A DNA stretch of 64,000 nt from Alkalilacustris brevis (GTDB lineage: Bacteria > Pseudomonadota > Alphaproteobacteria > Rhodobacterales > Rhodobacteraceae), in contig NZ_QNVJ01000070.1 of assembly GCF_003350345.1 (NCBI RefSeq), positions 1 through 64,000 on the forward strand. Direction: 5' to 3'. Positions within the stretch are counted from its first letter, which is position 1; every line of letters starts with the position of its first letter. This document shows, piece after piece, positions 45,393 to 55,496 of this stretch. A model generated the notes under the pieces. The model made no database searches. It saw only the letters and a list, made by a program, of their open reading frames with translations, and was not told the origin of the DNA. The position numbers were made by a program, and so were the translations under genes.

Positions 45393-46943
45393 ATGCCCAT
45401 TCTGCAATGGTTGACCCGCGATCAGGATCTGAAGGCGGCCGACCGCGTGCCTTATCGGCTACTCGAGGAAGTGCCGGAACTGTCACAAGGTGAGGGCGAT
45501 AACCTGCTGGTGCAGGGCGACAACCTCGAGGCGTTGCGGGCGCTGCTGCCGCTCTATGCCGGGCGGGTGAAATGCATCTACATCGACCCGCCCTACAACA
45601 CCGGCTCGGCCTTCGAGCATTACGACGACAGCCTGGAGCACACCAAGTGGCTGGCCATGATGGTGCCGCGGTTGCAGCTGCTGCGCGAGTTCCTGAGCGA
45701 GGACGGCTCGATCTGGGTCAGCATCGACGACCGCGAGGGACATTACCTCAAGGTGGTGATGGACGAGGTGTTCGGGCGGCGGAATTTCGTAGGCGACATC
45801 TCCTGGCAAAAGAGGACGTCGCCCGCAAACGATGCCCTCTATTTCAGCAAGGACCACGACCATACGATAATTTTTGCGAAGTCAAAGGCAGATTGGCGGC
45901 CCAACAGGCTGCCCCATTCTGAGGCACAGGCATCGAACTACAGGAACCCAGACAACGACCCGCGAGGCGCGTGGAACTCGGCTGCCTATACATGCGCGAA
46001 GTCAATTGAGGAACGGCCGAACCTCTACTACCCGATTACGCAGCCGAACACTGGCGAGGCGATCCTGCCAAAGAAGACCCGCGTGTGGGCTTACGGGCCC
46101 GAGGCGCACGCGAAGCATGTTGCCGAGAACATGATTTACTGGGGAAAGGACGGGCTCTCTCGGTCCCCAAGGATTAAGAAGTTTCTCCGAGATCCGAAGC
46201 CGGTTGTTCCGAGAAGTATCTGGCTGAACTCGGACGTTGGGCACAATCAAGAAGCACGAAACGAAACTCTGGCTCTGTTCGGCGAAACACCGTTCACTAC
46301 CCCCAAGCCCGAACGGCTGATCCAGCGCATCCTGCACATCGCCACCAACCCTGGCGATCTGGTGCTCGACAGCTTCCTCGGCTCGGGCACCACGGCCGCC
46401 GTCGCGCAAAAGATGGGGCGGCGCTGGATCGGGGTGGAGATGGGCGATCATGCCCGCACCCACTGCGCACTCCGCCTGCGCAAGGTGATCGAGGGGGAGC
46501 ACGGTGGCATCTCGCGCGATGTCGGATGGGAGGGCGGCGGCGGTTTCCGCTTCTGCACGCTGGGTGCCACGGTCTTTGACGCCTCGGGCCAGATCAACCC
46601 CGATATCCGCTTTGCCGATCTGGCGCGGCACATCTGGTTCACCGAGTTCCGCGTGCCCATGGCCACGCCCGATGCCGGCCCGCCCGCCGGCCCCTTCCTG
46701 GGCGCGCATGACGGGCGCGGGCTGGCGCTGCTTTACAACGGTATCCTCAAGGACCGCACGCCGGGCGGCGGCAATGTGCTGACCCATGCGGTGCTGCGCC
46801 TGCTGCGCGAGGGCGCGCAGGCCGCAGGCTGGGACGGGCCGATCACCGTCTATGGCGCGGCCAACCGGCTGTCGGAGCGCACGCTGCAGGGCGCGGGCGT
46901 CACCTTCCGCCAGACCCCCTATGACATCAAGGCGCGGGTGTGA
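45393..46943 (+). CDS. Type III DNA methyltransferase (Mod)
   Basis: The product is 516 residues, an N6-adenine methyltransferase of the beta class. Motif IV IDPPYNTGSAF is near residue 65, and motif I with the SAM pocket LDSFLGSGTTAAVAQKMG is near residue 330. The target-recognition region lies between them (about 130-290). The ATG at 45393 directly precedes ILQWLTRDQDLKAA. The stop overlaps or abuts the restriction gene start (TGA then ATG), which shows coupling. It protects host sites and is needed for cleavage by Res. Confidence 0.88.
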   Translation: MPILQWLTRDQDLKAADRVPYRLLEEVPELSQGEGDNLLVQGDNLEALRALLPLYAGRVKCIYIDPPYNTGSAFEHYDDSLEHTKWLAMMVPRLQLLREFLSEDGSIWVSIDDREGHYLKVVMDEVFGRRNFVGDISWQKRTSPANDALYFSKDHDHTIIFAKSKADWRPNRLPHSEAQASNYRNPDNDPRGAWNSAAYTCAKSIEERPNLYYPITQPNTGEAILPKKTRVWAYGPEAHAKHVAENMIYWGKDGLSRSPRIKKFLRDPKPVVPRSIWLNSDVGHNQEARNETLALFGETPFTTPKPERLIQRILHIATNPGDLVLDSFLGSGTTAAVAQKMGRRWIGVEMGDHARTHCALRLRKVIEGEHGGISRDVGWEGGGGFRFCTLGATVFDASGQINPDIRFADLARHIWFTEFRVPMATPDAGPPAGPFLGAHDGRGLALLYNGILKDRTPGGGNVLTHAVLRLLREGAQAAGWDGPITVYGAANRLSERTLQGAGVTFRQTPYDIKARV

Positions 46944-46945
46944 TC

Positions 46946-49627
46946 ATGGAGTTGAAGAAATACCAGCAGGCCGCCCTCGACGCGCTGTCGCGCTTCCTGA
47001 CAGCAGCGCCTGCCAAAGGCCCCGCCAATGCCTTCGCCGCCGAGGTCGCCCGGCAAGAAGAGGAGGCCCGGCTGGAGGGCCGCAAGCTGGAGCCGCGCCG
47101 CTATGAGCCCCTCTCGGGCATGCCCGAAGTGCCCTATGTCTGCCTGCGCCTGCCCACGGGCGGCGGCAAGACCCTGCTTGCGGCCGAGGCGATCCGGCTG
47201 GGCGCCGATTTCGTGCAGAAGCCGCACCCGGTGGTGCTGTGGATGGTGACGTCGGATGCGATCAAGCGCCAGACGGTCGAGGCGCTGAAGGATCTGCGCC
47301 ACCCCTATCGCGCGCGGCTGGAGGCGGTGACGGGCGGGCGCACCCGGGTATTCGACATCGAGGAGTTCGAAACGCTGCGCGCGGCCGATATCGGGCGGTT
47401 CACCTGCGTGGTGGTGGCGACGATCCAGTCCTTCCGGGTGTCGGACACCGGCCAACGCAAGGTCTATGCCTATCACGAGGCGTTCGAGCCCCATTTCGCC
47501 GGTCTGCCTGGCGAGGGGATGGAGGTGGTCACCCCCGAGGACGTGGCGCGCGAGCCCTTGCTGGCCGGGCGCGAGGGGCAGGTGAAGTTCAGCTTCGCCA
47601 ACCTGATGTATCACCATCGCCCCCTGATGATCGTGGACGAGGCGCATAACACGGTCACGGGGCTGTCGCGCGAGGTGCAGGCGCGCCTGCGACCCTCGGC
47701 GATCATAGAGTTCACGGCGACGCCGCGCGGCGTGTCGAATGTGCTGTTCTCGGTCACGGCGGGCGCGCTGAAGGACGAGGAGATGATCAAGCTGCCGATC
47801 CGCGTGCGCCCGCATGAAAGCTGGCAGGAGGCGGTGCGCGGCACTGTGGCCACCCGCAACATGCTGGAGGAAAAGGCCCGCCGCGAGGCCGAGTTCCTGC
47901 GGCCCGTGGCCCTCTATCAGGCGCAGGCGAAGAACGGCCACCCGACGGTGGCGGAGCTGAAGCAGTACCTGATCGAGCACGCGCTGGCCCCCGAGGAGTG
48001 GATCAAGGTCGCCACCGGCGAGCAGCGCGAGCTCGATGGCGTGAACCTGCGCGACCCGAACGAGCCGACGCGACATGTCATCACCGTGCAGGCGCTGCGC
48101 GAGGGCTGGGATTGCCCCTCGGCCTATGTGCTGTGCGCCACGCAGAAGGTCGCCTCGGCCCGCTCGGTGGAACAGCTTCTCGGCCGCGTGCTGCGCATGC
48201 CCTACGCGAAACGGCGGCGGGACGCGGCGCTGAACATGGCCTATGCGCATGTGGCTGAGCCCTCCTTCGCCGAAGTGGCGGCAAGCCTGCGCGACAAGCT
48301 GATCGACATGGGCTTTACCGACGAGGAAGTGCGCCAGTCGCTGCGCCCCGCAACCGTCGAACAGGATGATCAGGGCCGGTTGTTCGACCCCGACCCGGTG
48401 GCGCCGAAACCGGTGATGAGCTTCGAGATCCCCGACACGGAAGAGGCCCGCGCGGCGCTGGGCGGACTCGCGGATGACGGCGCGGAATTCATTAGAACCG
48501 GTGAGGGCACGCTGAAGGTTGGCGTGAAAGGGGTGGTCACCGAGGCGGTGGCGAGCGTACTCGAGCAGCACACGCCCGAGGCCGAGCGCCCGACTCTGCA
48601 CGCAGAGATCGGTCGCCATGCCGATCGGGTGCAGGCGGCGCTGTCGCCCGCCGAAAAGGGTGCGCGCATCGAGGTGCCGTTCCTGATGGTCGAGATGGAG
48701 GGAGACCTGTTCCAGGCCGACAGCGCGCTGATCATGGAACGTGTGGAGTGGTCGATCCTGAACCACCCCGCCCAGATCACCGAAGCCGAAATGAGCTTTC
48801 GCCGCGCCGAGAACGTAATCGAGATCGACGTGGAAGGCGAGAAGCTGGTCTATTCCCAGACGCAGACCGCGCAGTTGCCCCAGTCCGATCTGGGCGAGCC
48901 CGACAGCGCGGCGCTGGAGGCGACGCTGGTCCAGTGGTTGGAAGGACAGTGCCGTTCCCAGCACATCCCGGGCACGGAACTGGCACCCTGGCTGGCGCAG
49001 CTGGTCTCCTGGCTCATGACCGAGCGGAACCTTTCGGTGCGCACGCTGATCGACTGGCAATACCCGCTTGCCACCCGGATCCGCGCCAAAATAGATGAGA
49101 TGCGCGCCGGCGTGCGTGCCGATGCTTATCAGATGGCGCTGTTCGACGAGACCTCCGTGCTGGGCACCGACCCGTCCTGCATCGCCCGCTTCGACGCGGA
49201 GAGCTATGCCAACGTGCCCACCACACCGACCGGAGCGTTTCGGCTCAAACGCCATCTGCTCGGCCCAGACCGCGTACCGCTGATCGACGGCGACCTCGGA
49301 GGCGACGAGTTTCAATGCGCCTGGGCACTGGACAGTCTCGAGGCCGTCGATCTGTGGGTGCGCAACTTGCCGCGGCATCCGTCCAGCTTCTGGCTGCCGC
49401 GCGTGCAGGCGCGTTTCTATCCGGATTTCATCGCCCGCCTGACTGATGGCCGGATCTTCGTGGTCGAATACAAGGGCGAGCACCTGGTAACGGCGCAGGA
49501 AGCGCGCGAGAAGGACATCATCGGCAGGCGCTGGGCCGAAAAGACCGGAAACGTCTTCCTGACCGTTCGACGAATGCAACACGGCGCCGGCCCGGCGGAG
49601 CAGATGCAGCATGCAATAGTCGGGTGA
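46946..49627 (+). CDS. Type III restriction enzyme (Res), helicase-nuclease
   Basis: The product is 893 residues. It is an SF2 helicase with Walker A LPTGGGKTLLAAE (about 70), DEAH box LMIVDEAHNT (about 230), EFTATPRG, and motif VI region VEQLLGRVLRMPYAKR. The C-terminal PD-(D/E)xK nuclease is seen as FYPDFIARLTDG followed by FVVEYKGEH. All key residues are present. A GTG at 46940 is an alternative start. With the Mod subunit it forms a complete Type III system on the island. Confidence 0.88.
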   Translation: MELKKYQQAALDALSRFLTAAPAKGPANAFAAEVARQEEEARLEGRKLEPRRYEPLSGMPEVPYVCLRLPTGGGKTLLAAEAIRLGADFVQKPHPVVLWMVTSDAIKRQTVEALKDLRHPYRARLEAVTGGRTRVFDIEEFETLRAADIGRFTCVVVATIQSFRVSDTGQRKVYAYHEAFEPHFAGLPGEGMEVVTPEDVAREPLLAGREGQVKFSFANLMYHHRPLMIVDEAHNTVTGLSREVQARLRPSAIIEFTATPRGVSNVLFSVTAGALKDEEMIKLPIRVRPHESWQEAVRGTVATRNMLEEKARREAEFLRPVALYQAQAKNGHPTVAELKQYLIEHALAPEEWIKVATGEQRELDGVNLRDPNEPTRHVITVQALREGWDCPSAYVLCATQKVASARSVEQLLGRVLRMPYAKRRRDAALNMAYAHVAEPSFAEVAASLRDKLIDMGFTDEEVRQSLRPATVEQDDQGRLFDPDPVAPKPVMSFEIPDTEEARAALGGLADDGAEFIRTGEGTLKVGVKGVVTEAVASVLEQHTPEAERPTLHAEIGRHADRVQAALSPAEKGARIEVPFLMVEMEGDLFQADSALIMERVEWSILNHPAQITEAEMSFRRAENVIEIDVEGEKLVYSQTQTAQLPQSDLGEPDSAALEATLVQWLEGQCRSQHIPGTELAPWLAQLVSWLMTERNLSVRTLIDWQYPLATRIRAKIDEMRAGVRADAYQMALFDETSVLGTDPSCIARFDAESYANVPTTPTGAFRLKRHLLGPDRVPLIDGDLGGDEFQCAWALDSLEAVDLWVRNLPRHPSSFWLPRVQARFYPDFIARLTDGRIFVVEYKGEHLVTAQEAREKDIIGRRWAEKTGNVFLTVRRMQHGAGPAEQMQHAIVG

Positions 49628-49891
49628 ATTTCGGTCGGTGGTTGCTCCGGCAAGATGCGGTTCCTGCCTGAACGCTCGGCTTTCTCGGCACTGGGGGCCG
49701 CTTGATCGGGATAGATCATTCGCCGACCCGGGGATTCAGGCTCAGCACGCCCTTAGTTTGCTGGGCTCGGCACATCGAGGGCTTGATCCCTGCGGCCAGG
49801 GTGCAGACCTTCACTGGATGCGGCATCTGCGTCTGCAGTTTAGACTGCCAATCCCTCTGTTCCAGCAACGCAAATTGCATGGAGTAATTAC

Positions 49892-50671
49892 CTAGCCGAT
49901 GCGTCGGACGGCCAGATTTCCCTGACTGATCCCGATGCGAGGGCCATGGCTACCAGCGCGCGCAACAGTGGGCTGGTGGGCTACAATGCGCAATGCGCCG
50001 TGGACACCGAGACCCATATCATCGTGACCCATGACGTCACCAACAAGGGTTTCGACCGTGACCAGCTCAGCCTGATGGCAATGGCAGCTAAAGATGCGCT
50101 CGGGCGTGACAAGCTGCATGCCCTGGCCGACAAGGGCTATTTCAGCGGTGCCGAGATCGCCGCCTGCGACAAGGCCGGCATCACGGTGACCATGCCTCGC
50201 CCGGAGACCTCCGGCAATCGCAGCAAGGGCACGTATGTGAAGGCTGACTTCAAACACGATCCCGACCGCGACGTCTATTTCTGCCCGACAGGGGACGAGC
50301 TGACCTATCGCTATAGGCGCGAGGAAGACGGGCTCAGGGTCGCGCGATACTGGACCAATGAATGCCAGCACTGCCCCGTGAAATCGCGCTGTACGACCGG
50401 CAATGAACGCCGCATCACCCGCTGGGAATACGAGCACCTGGTGGATGAGATGCACGACCGCCTGCGCAGCGACGCCGATCCCATGACCCTGTGCCGCAGC
50501 ACGGTCGAACACCCTTTCGGGACAATCAAAGCCTGGATGGGGACCACCCATTTCCTGATGCGTCGCCTGAAAAACGTGCGCACTGAGATGGCGCTGAACG
50601 TGCTCGCCTACAACATCAAGCGCATTGGTCGGCATCAAGCGGCTGATTGCCGCCATCCCCGCCTGATAGGG
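49892..50671 (+). pseudogene. IS1182-family transposase C-terminal fragment
   Basis: The frame reads SDGQISLTDPDARAMATSARN, minus its first residue, and then GLVGYNAQCAVDTETHIIV, ADKGYFSGAEIAACDKAGI and CPVKSRCTTGNERRITRWE. These are the IS1182/IS5-like DDE domain and its Cys-rich end. About the first half of the transposase is missing. The adjoining 49628-49891 gap holds no gene. Confidence 0.72.
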
Positions 50672-50821
50672 TGAAAATCACCCCCAAAACCAGTCAAACT
50701 GCCCTCATCGGCGCGATATACGCGCCTGTGGCGGCTTGCCGGAACCCAAGCAGTCCCGAACATCTCCTACGAACCCTCCAGAACGCAGGTTCCCTGTGGC
50801 GCAGGAGTTTCCACACAGCCT

Positions 50822-51201
50822 AGGCCGACAGCAACCGCATGAAGCGCGATCGGGCAATCCGGGCCTTGAAGATGGCCATTGCCTTCAGATCGCCGCCCAA
50901 CGGCTGCATCTTCCACAGCGATCGCGGCAGCCAATACTGTTCGCATGACTATCGACGCATCCTGCGCGAACATGGCTTCCAGGTCTCGATGAGCGGCAAA
51001 GGTAATTGTTATGACAATGCGGCCGTCGAGACGTTCTTCAAAACTATCAATGCCGAGCTGATCTGTCGGCGGTCATGGGCAACCAGGCGGCAAGCCGAGA
51101 TGGCGATCTTCGAATATATCAATGGCTTCTACAATCCGCGTCGACGGCACTCAGCACTGGGCTGGAAAAGCCCAGTCGCCTTCGAACGGAAAGTAGCTTA
51201 A
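50822..51201 (+). pseudogene. IS3-family transposase (OrfB) C-terminal fragment
   Basis: It reads CIFHSDRGSQYCSHDYRRIL, GKGNCYDNAAVETFFKTIN and NGFYNPRRRHSALGWKSPV. The second and third Asp/Glu of the DDE triad and the standard C-terminus are present, but the N-terminal part is missing. It is a different member from the IS3 scrap at 25450-26030. Confidence 0.75.
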
Positions 51202-51268
51202 ACGAGCACCTGGAGCGGCGCAAATACGTGACAGGTCCACCGCGTCGGAAACACCGCACAGGTCGGCC

Positions 51269-52189
51269 TCAGTCAACCTTCCGCTGAAGTCGTGCGAAGA
51301 ACAGCGTCGCCCGTTTGGCGAAATCTCGAACCTCTGGGCGGTCGGCGCATTTCTCATGTGTCCAGAGCGCGATGTTGCGGTCAGGAAATGAGGCGTCGAC
51401 CTCAAGTTCCGTGGGGCGGAACTGATCATGTAACAAGCGGGTCAGTCCGACCGGAAGAACCGCCAAGGCTCCGCTCTGCCGCATCAGCGCCAATGGTGTG
51501 GCAATATCGCCCGAGAATGCGAGACGTGGAACAACATCGGACACGCCAATTGCCCTGAGCACTTCAGAGTGACCACCATGAATGCGAGACAAATCCCCTG
51601 TGCTGATCCAGGGCTGCGCGGCCAGCTCTTCGATCGAAACCTGCCGTTTCAGACCGACCAGAGGTGACTGGGCGCCCGCAAATATCCCGAGGCGATCACG
51701 GAAGACCTCAGTTTGCACCAATTGCTCCATATGCAAGGTCATGCGGCTGGGAGCTACGGCGACATCAAGTTCGCGGTCGCGCAACCGGGTTATCAGCCGT
51801 GCAGCAGTAGTGGTCGTGACACGTACCGTATATTGCCATTGGCGGTCGATCGTCTTGGACAGCAAACCTGGCATCACCGATACTGCCAGCATGGGGCCCA
51901 CGCCGAGCCGGAGCTCGCCCTGAAGCCCTGCACGCCAGCGATCCAGCGCCTCGTCTGCGCGCTGCATGCTGGCGCGAATTTCCTGCCCCTGCAAGGCAAG
52001 TTGCTCTCCGATCTCGGTTGGCACCACTCCGTACCGGCCCCGCTTCAGCACCGCCGCGCCTACCCTGGTCTCGATGATCCGGATATTGCGGCTCAATGTG
52101 GGCTGGGTGACGTTGAGAACCTCGGCCGCCCGCGAGAGCGAGCCAAGCTCGATGATCTCGGCGAGTTGAAAGAGGAGTTTCGGATCCAT
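51269..52189 (-). CDS. LysR-family transcriptional regulator
   Basis: The product is 306 residues. The N-terminal winged HTH (LGSLSRAAEVLNVTQPTLSR, then IRIIETRVGAAVLKRGR) is followed by a periplasmic-binding-like effector domain (about 90-300). It is divergent from the TAXI-TRAP/sulfatase operon, with a 96-base gap carrying an inverted repeat. It is the likely activator of that operon in response to its substrate or an intermediate. Confidence 0.88.
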   Translation of the reverse strand: MDPKLLFQLAEIIELGSLSRAAEVLNVTQPTLSRNIRIIETRVGAAVLKRGRYGVVPTEIGEQLALQGQEIRASMQRADEALDRWRAGLQGELRLGVGPMLAVSVMPGLLSKTIDRQWQYTVRVTTTTAARLITRLRDRELDVAVAPSRMTLHMEQLVQTEVFRDRLGIFAGAQSPLVGLKRQVSIEELAAQPWISTGDLSRIHGGHSEVLRAIGVSDVVPRLAFSGDIATPLALMRQSGALAVLPVGLTRLLHDQFRPTELEVDASFPDRNIALWTHEKCADRPEVRDFAKRATLFFARLQRKVD

Positions 52190-52191
52190 GT

Positions 52192-52243
52192 TTCCATAGA
52201 AATATGTATGGGAGGTGTATTTTATTCTATTTTACTTATGGAA
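52192..52243. promoter_or_regulatory. Inverted repeat in the LysR/TAXI intergenic region
   Basis: TTCCATA (52192-52198) is inverted as TATGGAA at 52237-52243, with AT-rich DNA between. The spacing spans the LysR start and the promoter region of the divergent operon, as expected for regulator binding and autoregulation. Confidence 0.4.
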
Positions 52244-52285
52244 GGCAATCTCTGATTAAGGGGTGAGTTCAGAGGGAGGAACGAG

Positions 52286-53308
52286 ATGCTTCATTTTCGT
52301 AAAATGGCCGCCGCCGCCAGTCTTGTCATCGCGACTGCCAGTGCGGGGAGTGTTGTGGCCCAGTCCACACAGTTGCGCGCCGACGGCGGTTCGGCGGCGA
52401 GTTTGACCGCAATCGTGCCGCAGCTTCTCAGCCGCTATGCCGATCAGCACACCGATTACAGCATTCGCGTCAGTGTCGATCAGACGCTTACGCGTTCCGC
52501 GCTTCGGCTTGCGGCCGGTGCGATCGATATCAGCACAGTGCCGACGGCCGCCTTCCATGCGATGACCCAAGGCACCGGGCCTTACGCCCAGATGTCGGAC
52601 GAGGCGATCGAGGCAGCGGGGAACATCCGCGCGCTCTTTGCTTTTCTTGGTGGTCACATCCACCCGATCACCCGCGCCGATAGCGGGATCGAAACCTTTG
52701 ATGACGTTGCCGGGCGGCGTGTCTTTGTCGGGCCGCCGGCCGGCACCGCGTCGGCGCAAGCCCGTGATCTGATCGAAGCGATCACCGGCTATGTCGCCGG
52801 CGAGGATTATGAGGCGATCCAGCTCGATTTCAGCGCGGCCAACCAAGCATACGAGGACGGGCGCTTCGACCTTTTCATGCGGACCGGTGCGATGGGATCG
52901 GCCGCCATCGACCAGTTGGGTAGCGCGCAGCCCTTCCGGCTGCTGAATGTTCCCGCCGAGGTTGTAGAAAGCGATAACTGGGATACCTTCATCACGGTTC
53001 CAGGCCGCGCCGTGGATCCGATCCCTGCGGGCACCTACAACAACCAGGTCAACAATGACGAAGACGTGCTTGCCGGGGCTTACTCGATGATGCTGGCCGT
53101 CAATGTCGATATGGACGAAGAGACTGCCTATGCGCTGACCCGCGTGATGATGGAGAACCTCGAGGATGCCTATGGCGTGAATGTCGCCATGCGCTCCCTG
53201 CGGCCCGACACAGTGTTTACCAGCCTGAACGCGCCGCTGCATCCGGGTGCGGTTCGCTATTTTCGCGAGATCGGGCTTGATGTGCCCGAGGCGCTGATCG
53301 CGGACTGA
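52286..53308 (+). CDS. TAXI-type TRAP transporter solute-binding protein
   Basis: The product is 340 residues with a Sec signal peptide (about 1-25, ending VVAQ). The mature part follows the TAXI pattern (LRADGGSAASLTAIVPQLLS, then GPPAGTASAQARDLIEA and EDGRFDLFMRTGAMG). GGGAGGA precedes the ATG. It feeds a substrate to the fused TRAP permease encoded next. The family takes up glutamate, aromatic and other organic acids. Confidence 0.83.
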   Translation: MLHFRKMAAAASLVIATASAGSVVAQSTQLRADGGSAASLTAIVPQLLSRYADQHTDYSIRVSVDQTLTRSALRLAAGAIDISTVPTAAFHAMTQGTGPYAQMSDEAIEAAGNIRALFAFLGGHIHPITRADSGIETFDDVAGRRVFVGPPAGTASAQARDLIEAITGYVAGEDYEAIQLDFSAANQAYEDGRFDLFMRTGAMGSAAIDQLGSAQPFRLLNVPAEVVESDNWDTFITVPGRAVDPIPAGTYNNQVNNDEDVLAGAYSMMLAVNVDMDEETAYALTRVMMENLEDAYGVNVAMRSLRPDTVFTSLNAPLHPGAVRYFREIGLDVPEALIAD

Positions 53309-53319
53309 GCCCGCTACCG

Positions 53320-53348
53320 ATCTCCGCCGTGGTTAAAACGGCGGGGAT
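53320..53348. terminator. Stem-loop between the TAXI and TRAP permease genes
   Basis: ATCTCCGCCGT pairs with ACGGCGGGGAT (one G-U wobble) around a 7-base loop, directly after the binding-protein stop. There is no T run. Together with the similar hairpin at 11689-11711, it suggests partial attenuation after solute-binding genes. Confidence 0.45.
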
Positions 53349-53480
53349 CAGACTGACGTCCCCCTGAGACTGGCCGCCCGTTTACCCAAGGCGAATTGTC
53401 GGCGGTAAATTGCGCAGCGGCCCGCCGCCGTTGCAGCCAAGCGTCTCATGCTGCTGCATACCAGCCCAAGGGTAAACCCC

Positions 53481-55496
53481 ATGACCGCGCAATCCAATTC
53501 AACTGCCGCACGGACCGACAGCCGGGGGCCCAGCACCGCGATGCCGGCTCAGCCCGCGCAGAGCGGCCCGGACGGGCCTCGCAGCAGCTGGCCGCGCCTG
53601 TTTGCCATGGTCGTGGGAATGGGGCTGACCATCTTCGGGCTCATCAACATTCTTCCGGCCTATGCGTTTCTGCCACGGATGCCCTATTTCCCGACGCCGA
53701 TGCTGCATTCGGTGATGTTCGGGGCGAGCCTCCTTATCGCGATCCTGATGGTGACGCCCGTGGTGCGAGAGGGCCGCGTGCCGCCTGCTGCGATCTGGGT
53801 AATGGATGTCGCGTTTCTGGCAATCGGCTTCTACGCGCTCTACCGCTACTACACCGACGTCACCGCAATCATGGAGATGGGGCTTTTCTTCTTCGCGCCC
53901 GAACACGCCTGGATCGCGATTTCGGCCTGCGCGGTGATCATCGTGATGTGCTGGAGGCTGTGGGGGGCGCCGCTGGCGATCGTCGGGATGCTGGGGTTGC
54001 TTTATTTCTTCACGGGCGAGCACTGGCCGGGCATCTTCCGCCACACCGGCATGCATTTCGTCGAGGACACTGCAAGCGAGCTTTGGTTCAATACCGGCAC
54101 CGGCGTTCTGGGGCACATCCTGGCGATCCTAGTCAATACGGTCTTTCCCTTCATCATTCTCGGCGCGATGCTCGAAGGCACCGGCGGGGGCAACTCGCTT
54201 ATCAAAATCAGCTTTCATGCGATGCGCGGCTTTCGGGGCGGGCCGGCCCATGCCGCGATCCTGTCGTCTTCGATGTTCGGTACGGTGTCGGGCTCGGCCG
54301 TGGCCAATGTGGTGGGCACCGGCGTCATCACCATCCCGATGATCAAACGCAGGGGCTTCAGCCCGTCCTTTGCCGGGGGCGTCGAGGCGACGGCTTCAAC
54401 CGGTGGGCAGATAATGCCGCCGATCATGGGGGCGGCGGCCTTGGTGATGGCCGACTTCATCGGCATCAACTACCTTACAATCATTGTCGCCGCCGTGGTG
54501 CCTGCACTGGCCTATTATGCGTCGCTGTTCGTCACCGTGATGTTCGAGGCGCGGCGGCTGGGTGTCGAGGCGCGTGACGACGAAACCGCCGAAGACCCGA
54601 TCATGCTGCAGGACTGGATCAACCTGATCCTCGTGATCGTTCCCGTAACGATCGTGGTCGTGTCGCTCATCGGGGGGGCATCCCCTGCGGGTTCGGCCGT
54701 GAACGCCTTGTTCGTGCTAATCGCACTGAGCCTGCTCAACCCGGTAATCCGCCGAAGGCCGCATCTGATCATCGTGGCGCTGGCGCGTGGCGGCGTGAAT
54801 TTCGGCCGCCTGCTGATGGCGGTGGGTGTGGTCGGCATCATCGTCAGCGTGCTCAGCGCGACGGGTCTGCCACTGGAGTTTGCCAAGCTTATCTCGGGTG
54901 GTGCGGCGCAATACCTGCTGGTCACGTTGTTGCTGGCCGCTGTCGCGGCGCTGGCACTGGGCATGGGTATGCCGACGCTGCCGGCTTATCTGACGATCGT
55001 CATCATCATGGGCCCTGCACTTCGCAATATGGGCCTGACAGACCTGACAGCGCATTTCTTTGTCTTCTACTTCGGCGTGGCTTCGGCGATTACGCCGCCG
55101 GTGGCGATCGCAGCCTATGCGGCGGCGTCGATCGGACAGGGTGGCGCGATGGCGACGGCTATCCAGGCCACGCGCATCGGCCTTGTGATCTTTGCCATCC
55201 CGTTCCTGTTCGCCTTCAATCCGGTGATGCTGATCGTACCCGAGGCCGGCGGCACGTTCAGCTATCCGGCCTTCGGCTTCATGCTGCTGCAACTCGCAAC
55301 CATGGTTTACATGCTGGCAAGCGCGGCGGCCGGGTTTGACCGCGATCGCATGACCCCGCTTGTGCGCCTACTGCGTGCAGCGACAGGGCTGGCGGTAATT
55401 TCTCCTGATCCGATGGTCAGCGGGGTTGCGGTGGCGGCGGCCGTCGCTCTGGTCCTGTCGCACCGTCGGCCTGCAACACGAAAGGCCCTGACATGA
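53481..55496 (+). CDS. Fused TRAP transporter permease (4TM-12TM type)
   Basis: The product is 671 residues from the ATG at 53481 (AAGGG upstream); an ATG 33 bases earlier has no Shine-Dalgarno box. N-terminal spans equal the small DctQ-like part. The large part shows DctM motifs (FPFIILGAMLEGTGGGNSL, SSMFGTVSGSAVANVVGTG, EATASTGGQIMPPIMGAAA). It works with the TAXI binding protein in sodium-driven uptake. Its stop overlaps the sulfatase start (ATGA). Confidence 0.87.
   Translation: MTAQSNSTAARTDSRGPSTAMPAQPAQSGPDGPRSSWPRLFAMVVGMGLTIFGLINILPAYAFLPRMPYFPTPMLHSVMFGASLLIAILMVTPVVREGRVPPAAIWVMDVAFLAIGFYALYRYYTDVTAIMEMGLFFFAPEHAWIAISACAVIIVMCWRLWGAPLAIVGMLGLLYFFTGEHWPGIFRHTGMHFVEDTASELWFNTGTGVLGHILAILVNTVFPFIILGAMLEGTGGGNSLIKISFHAMRGFRGGPAHAAILSSSMFGTVSGSAVANVVGTGVITIPMIKRRGFSPSFAGGVEATASTGGQIMPPIMGAAALVMADFIGINYLTIIVAAVVPALAYYASLFVTVMFEARRLGVEARDDETAEDPIMLQDWINLILVIVPVTIVVVSLIGGASPAGSAVNALFVLIALSLLNPVIRRRPHLIIVALARGGVNFGRLLMAVGVVGIIVSVLSATGLPLEFAKLISGGAAQYLLVTLLLAAVAALALGMGMPTLPAYLTIVIIMGPALRNMGLTDLTAHFFVFYFGVASAITPPVAIAAYAAASIGQGGAMATAIQATRIGLVIFAIPFLFAFNPVMLIVPEAGGTFSYPAFGFMLLQLATMVYMLASAAAGFDRDRMTPLVRLLRAATGLAVISPDPMVSGVAVAAAVALVLSHRRPATRKALT

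Noticed and set aside
46919-49612. 897-codon open frame on the minus strand
   Set aside because: It is the mirror frame of the Type III restriction gene, whose helicase and nuclease motifs are unambiguous.
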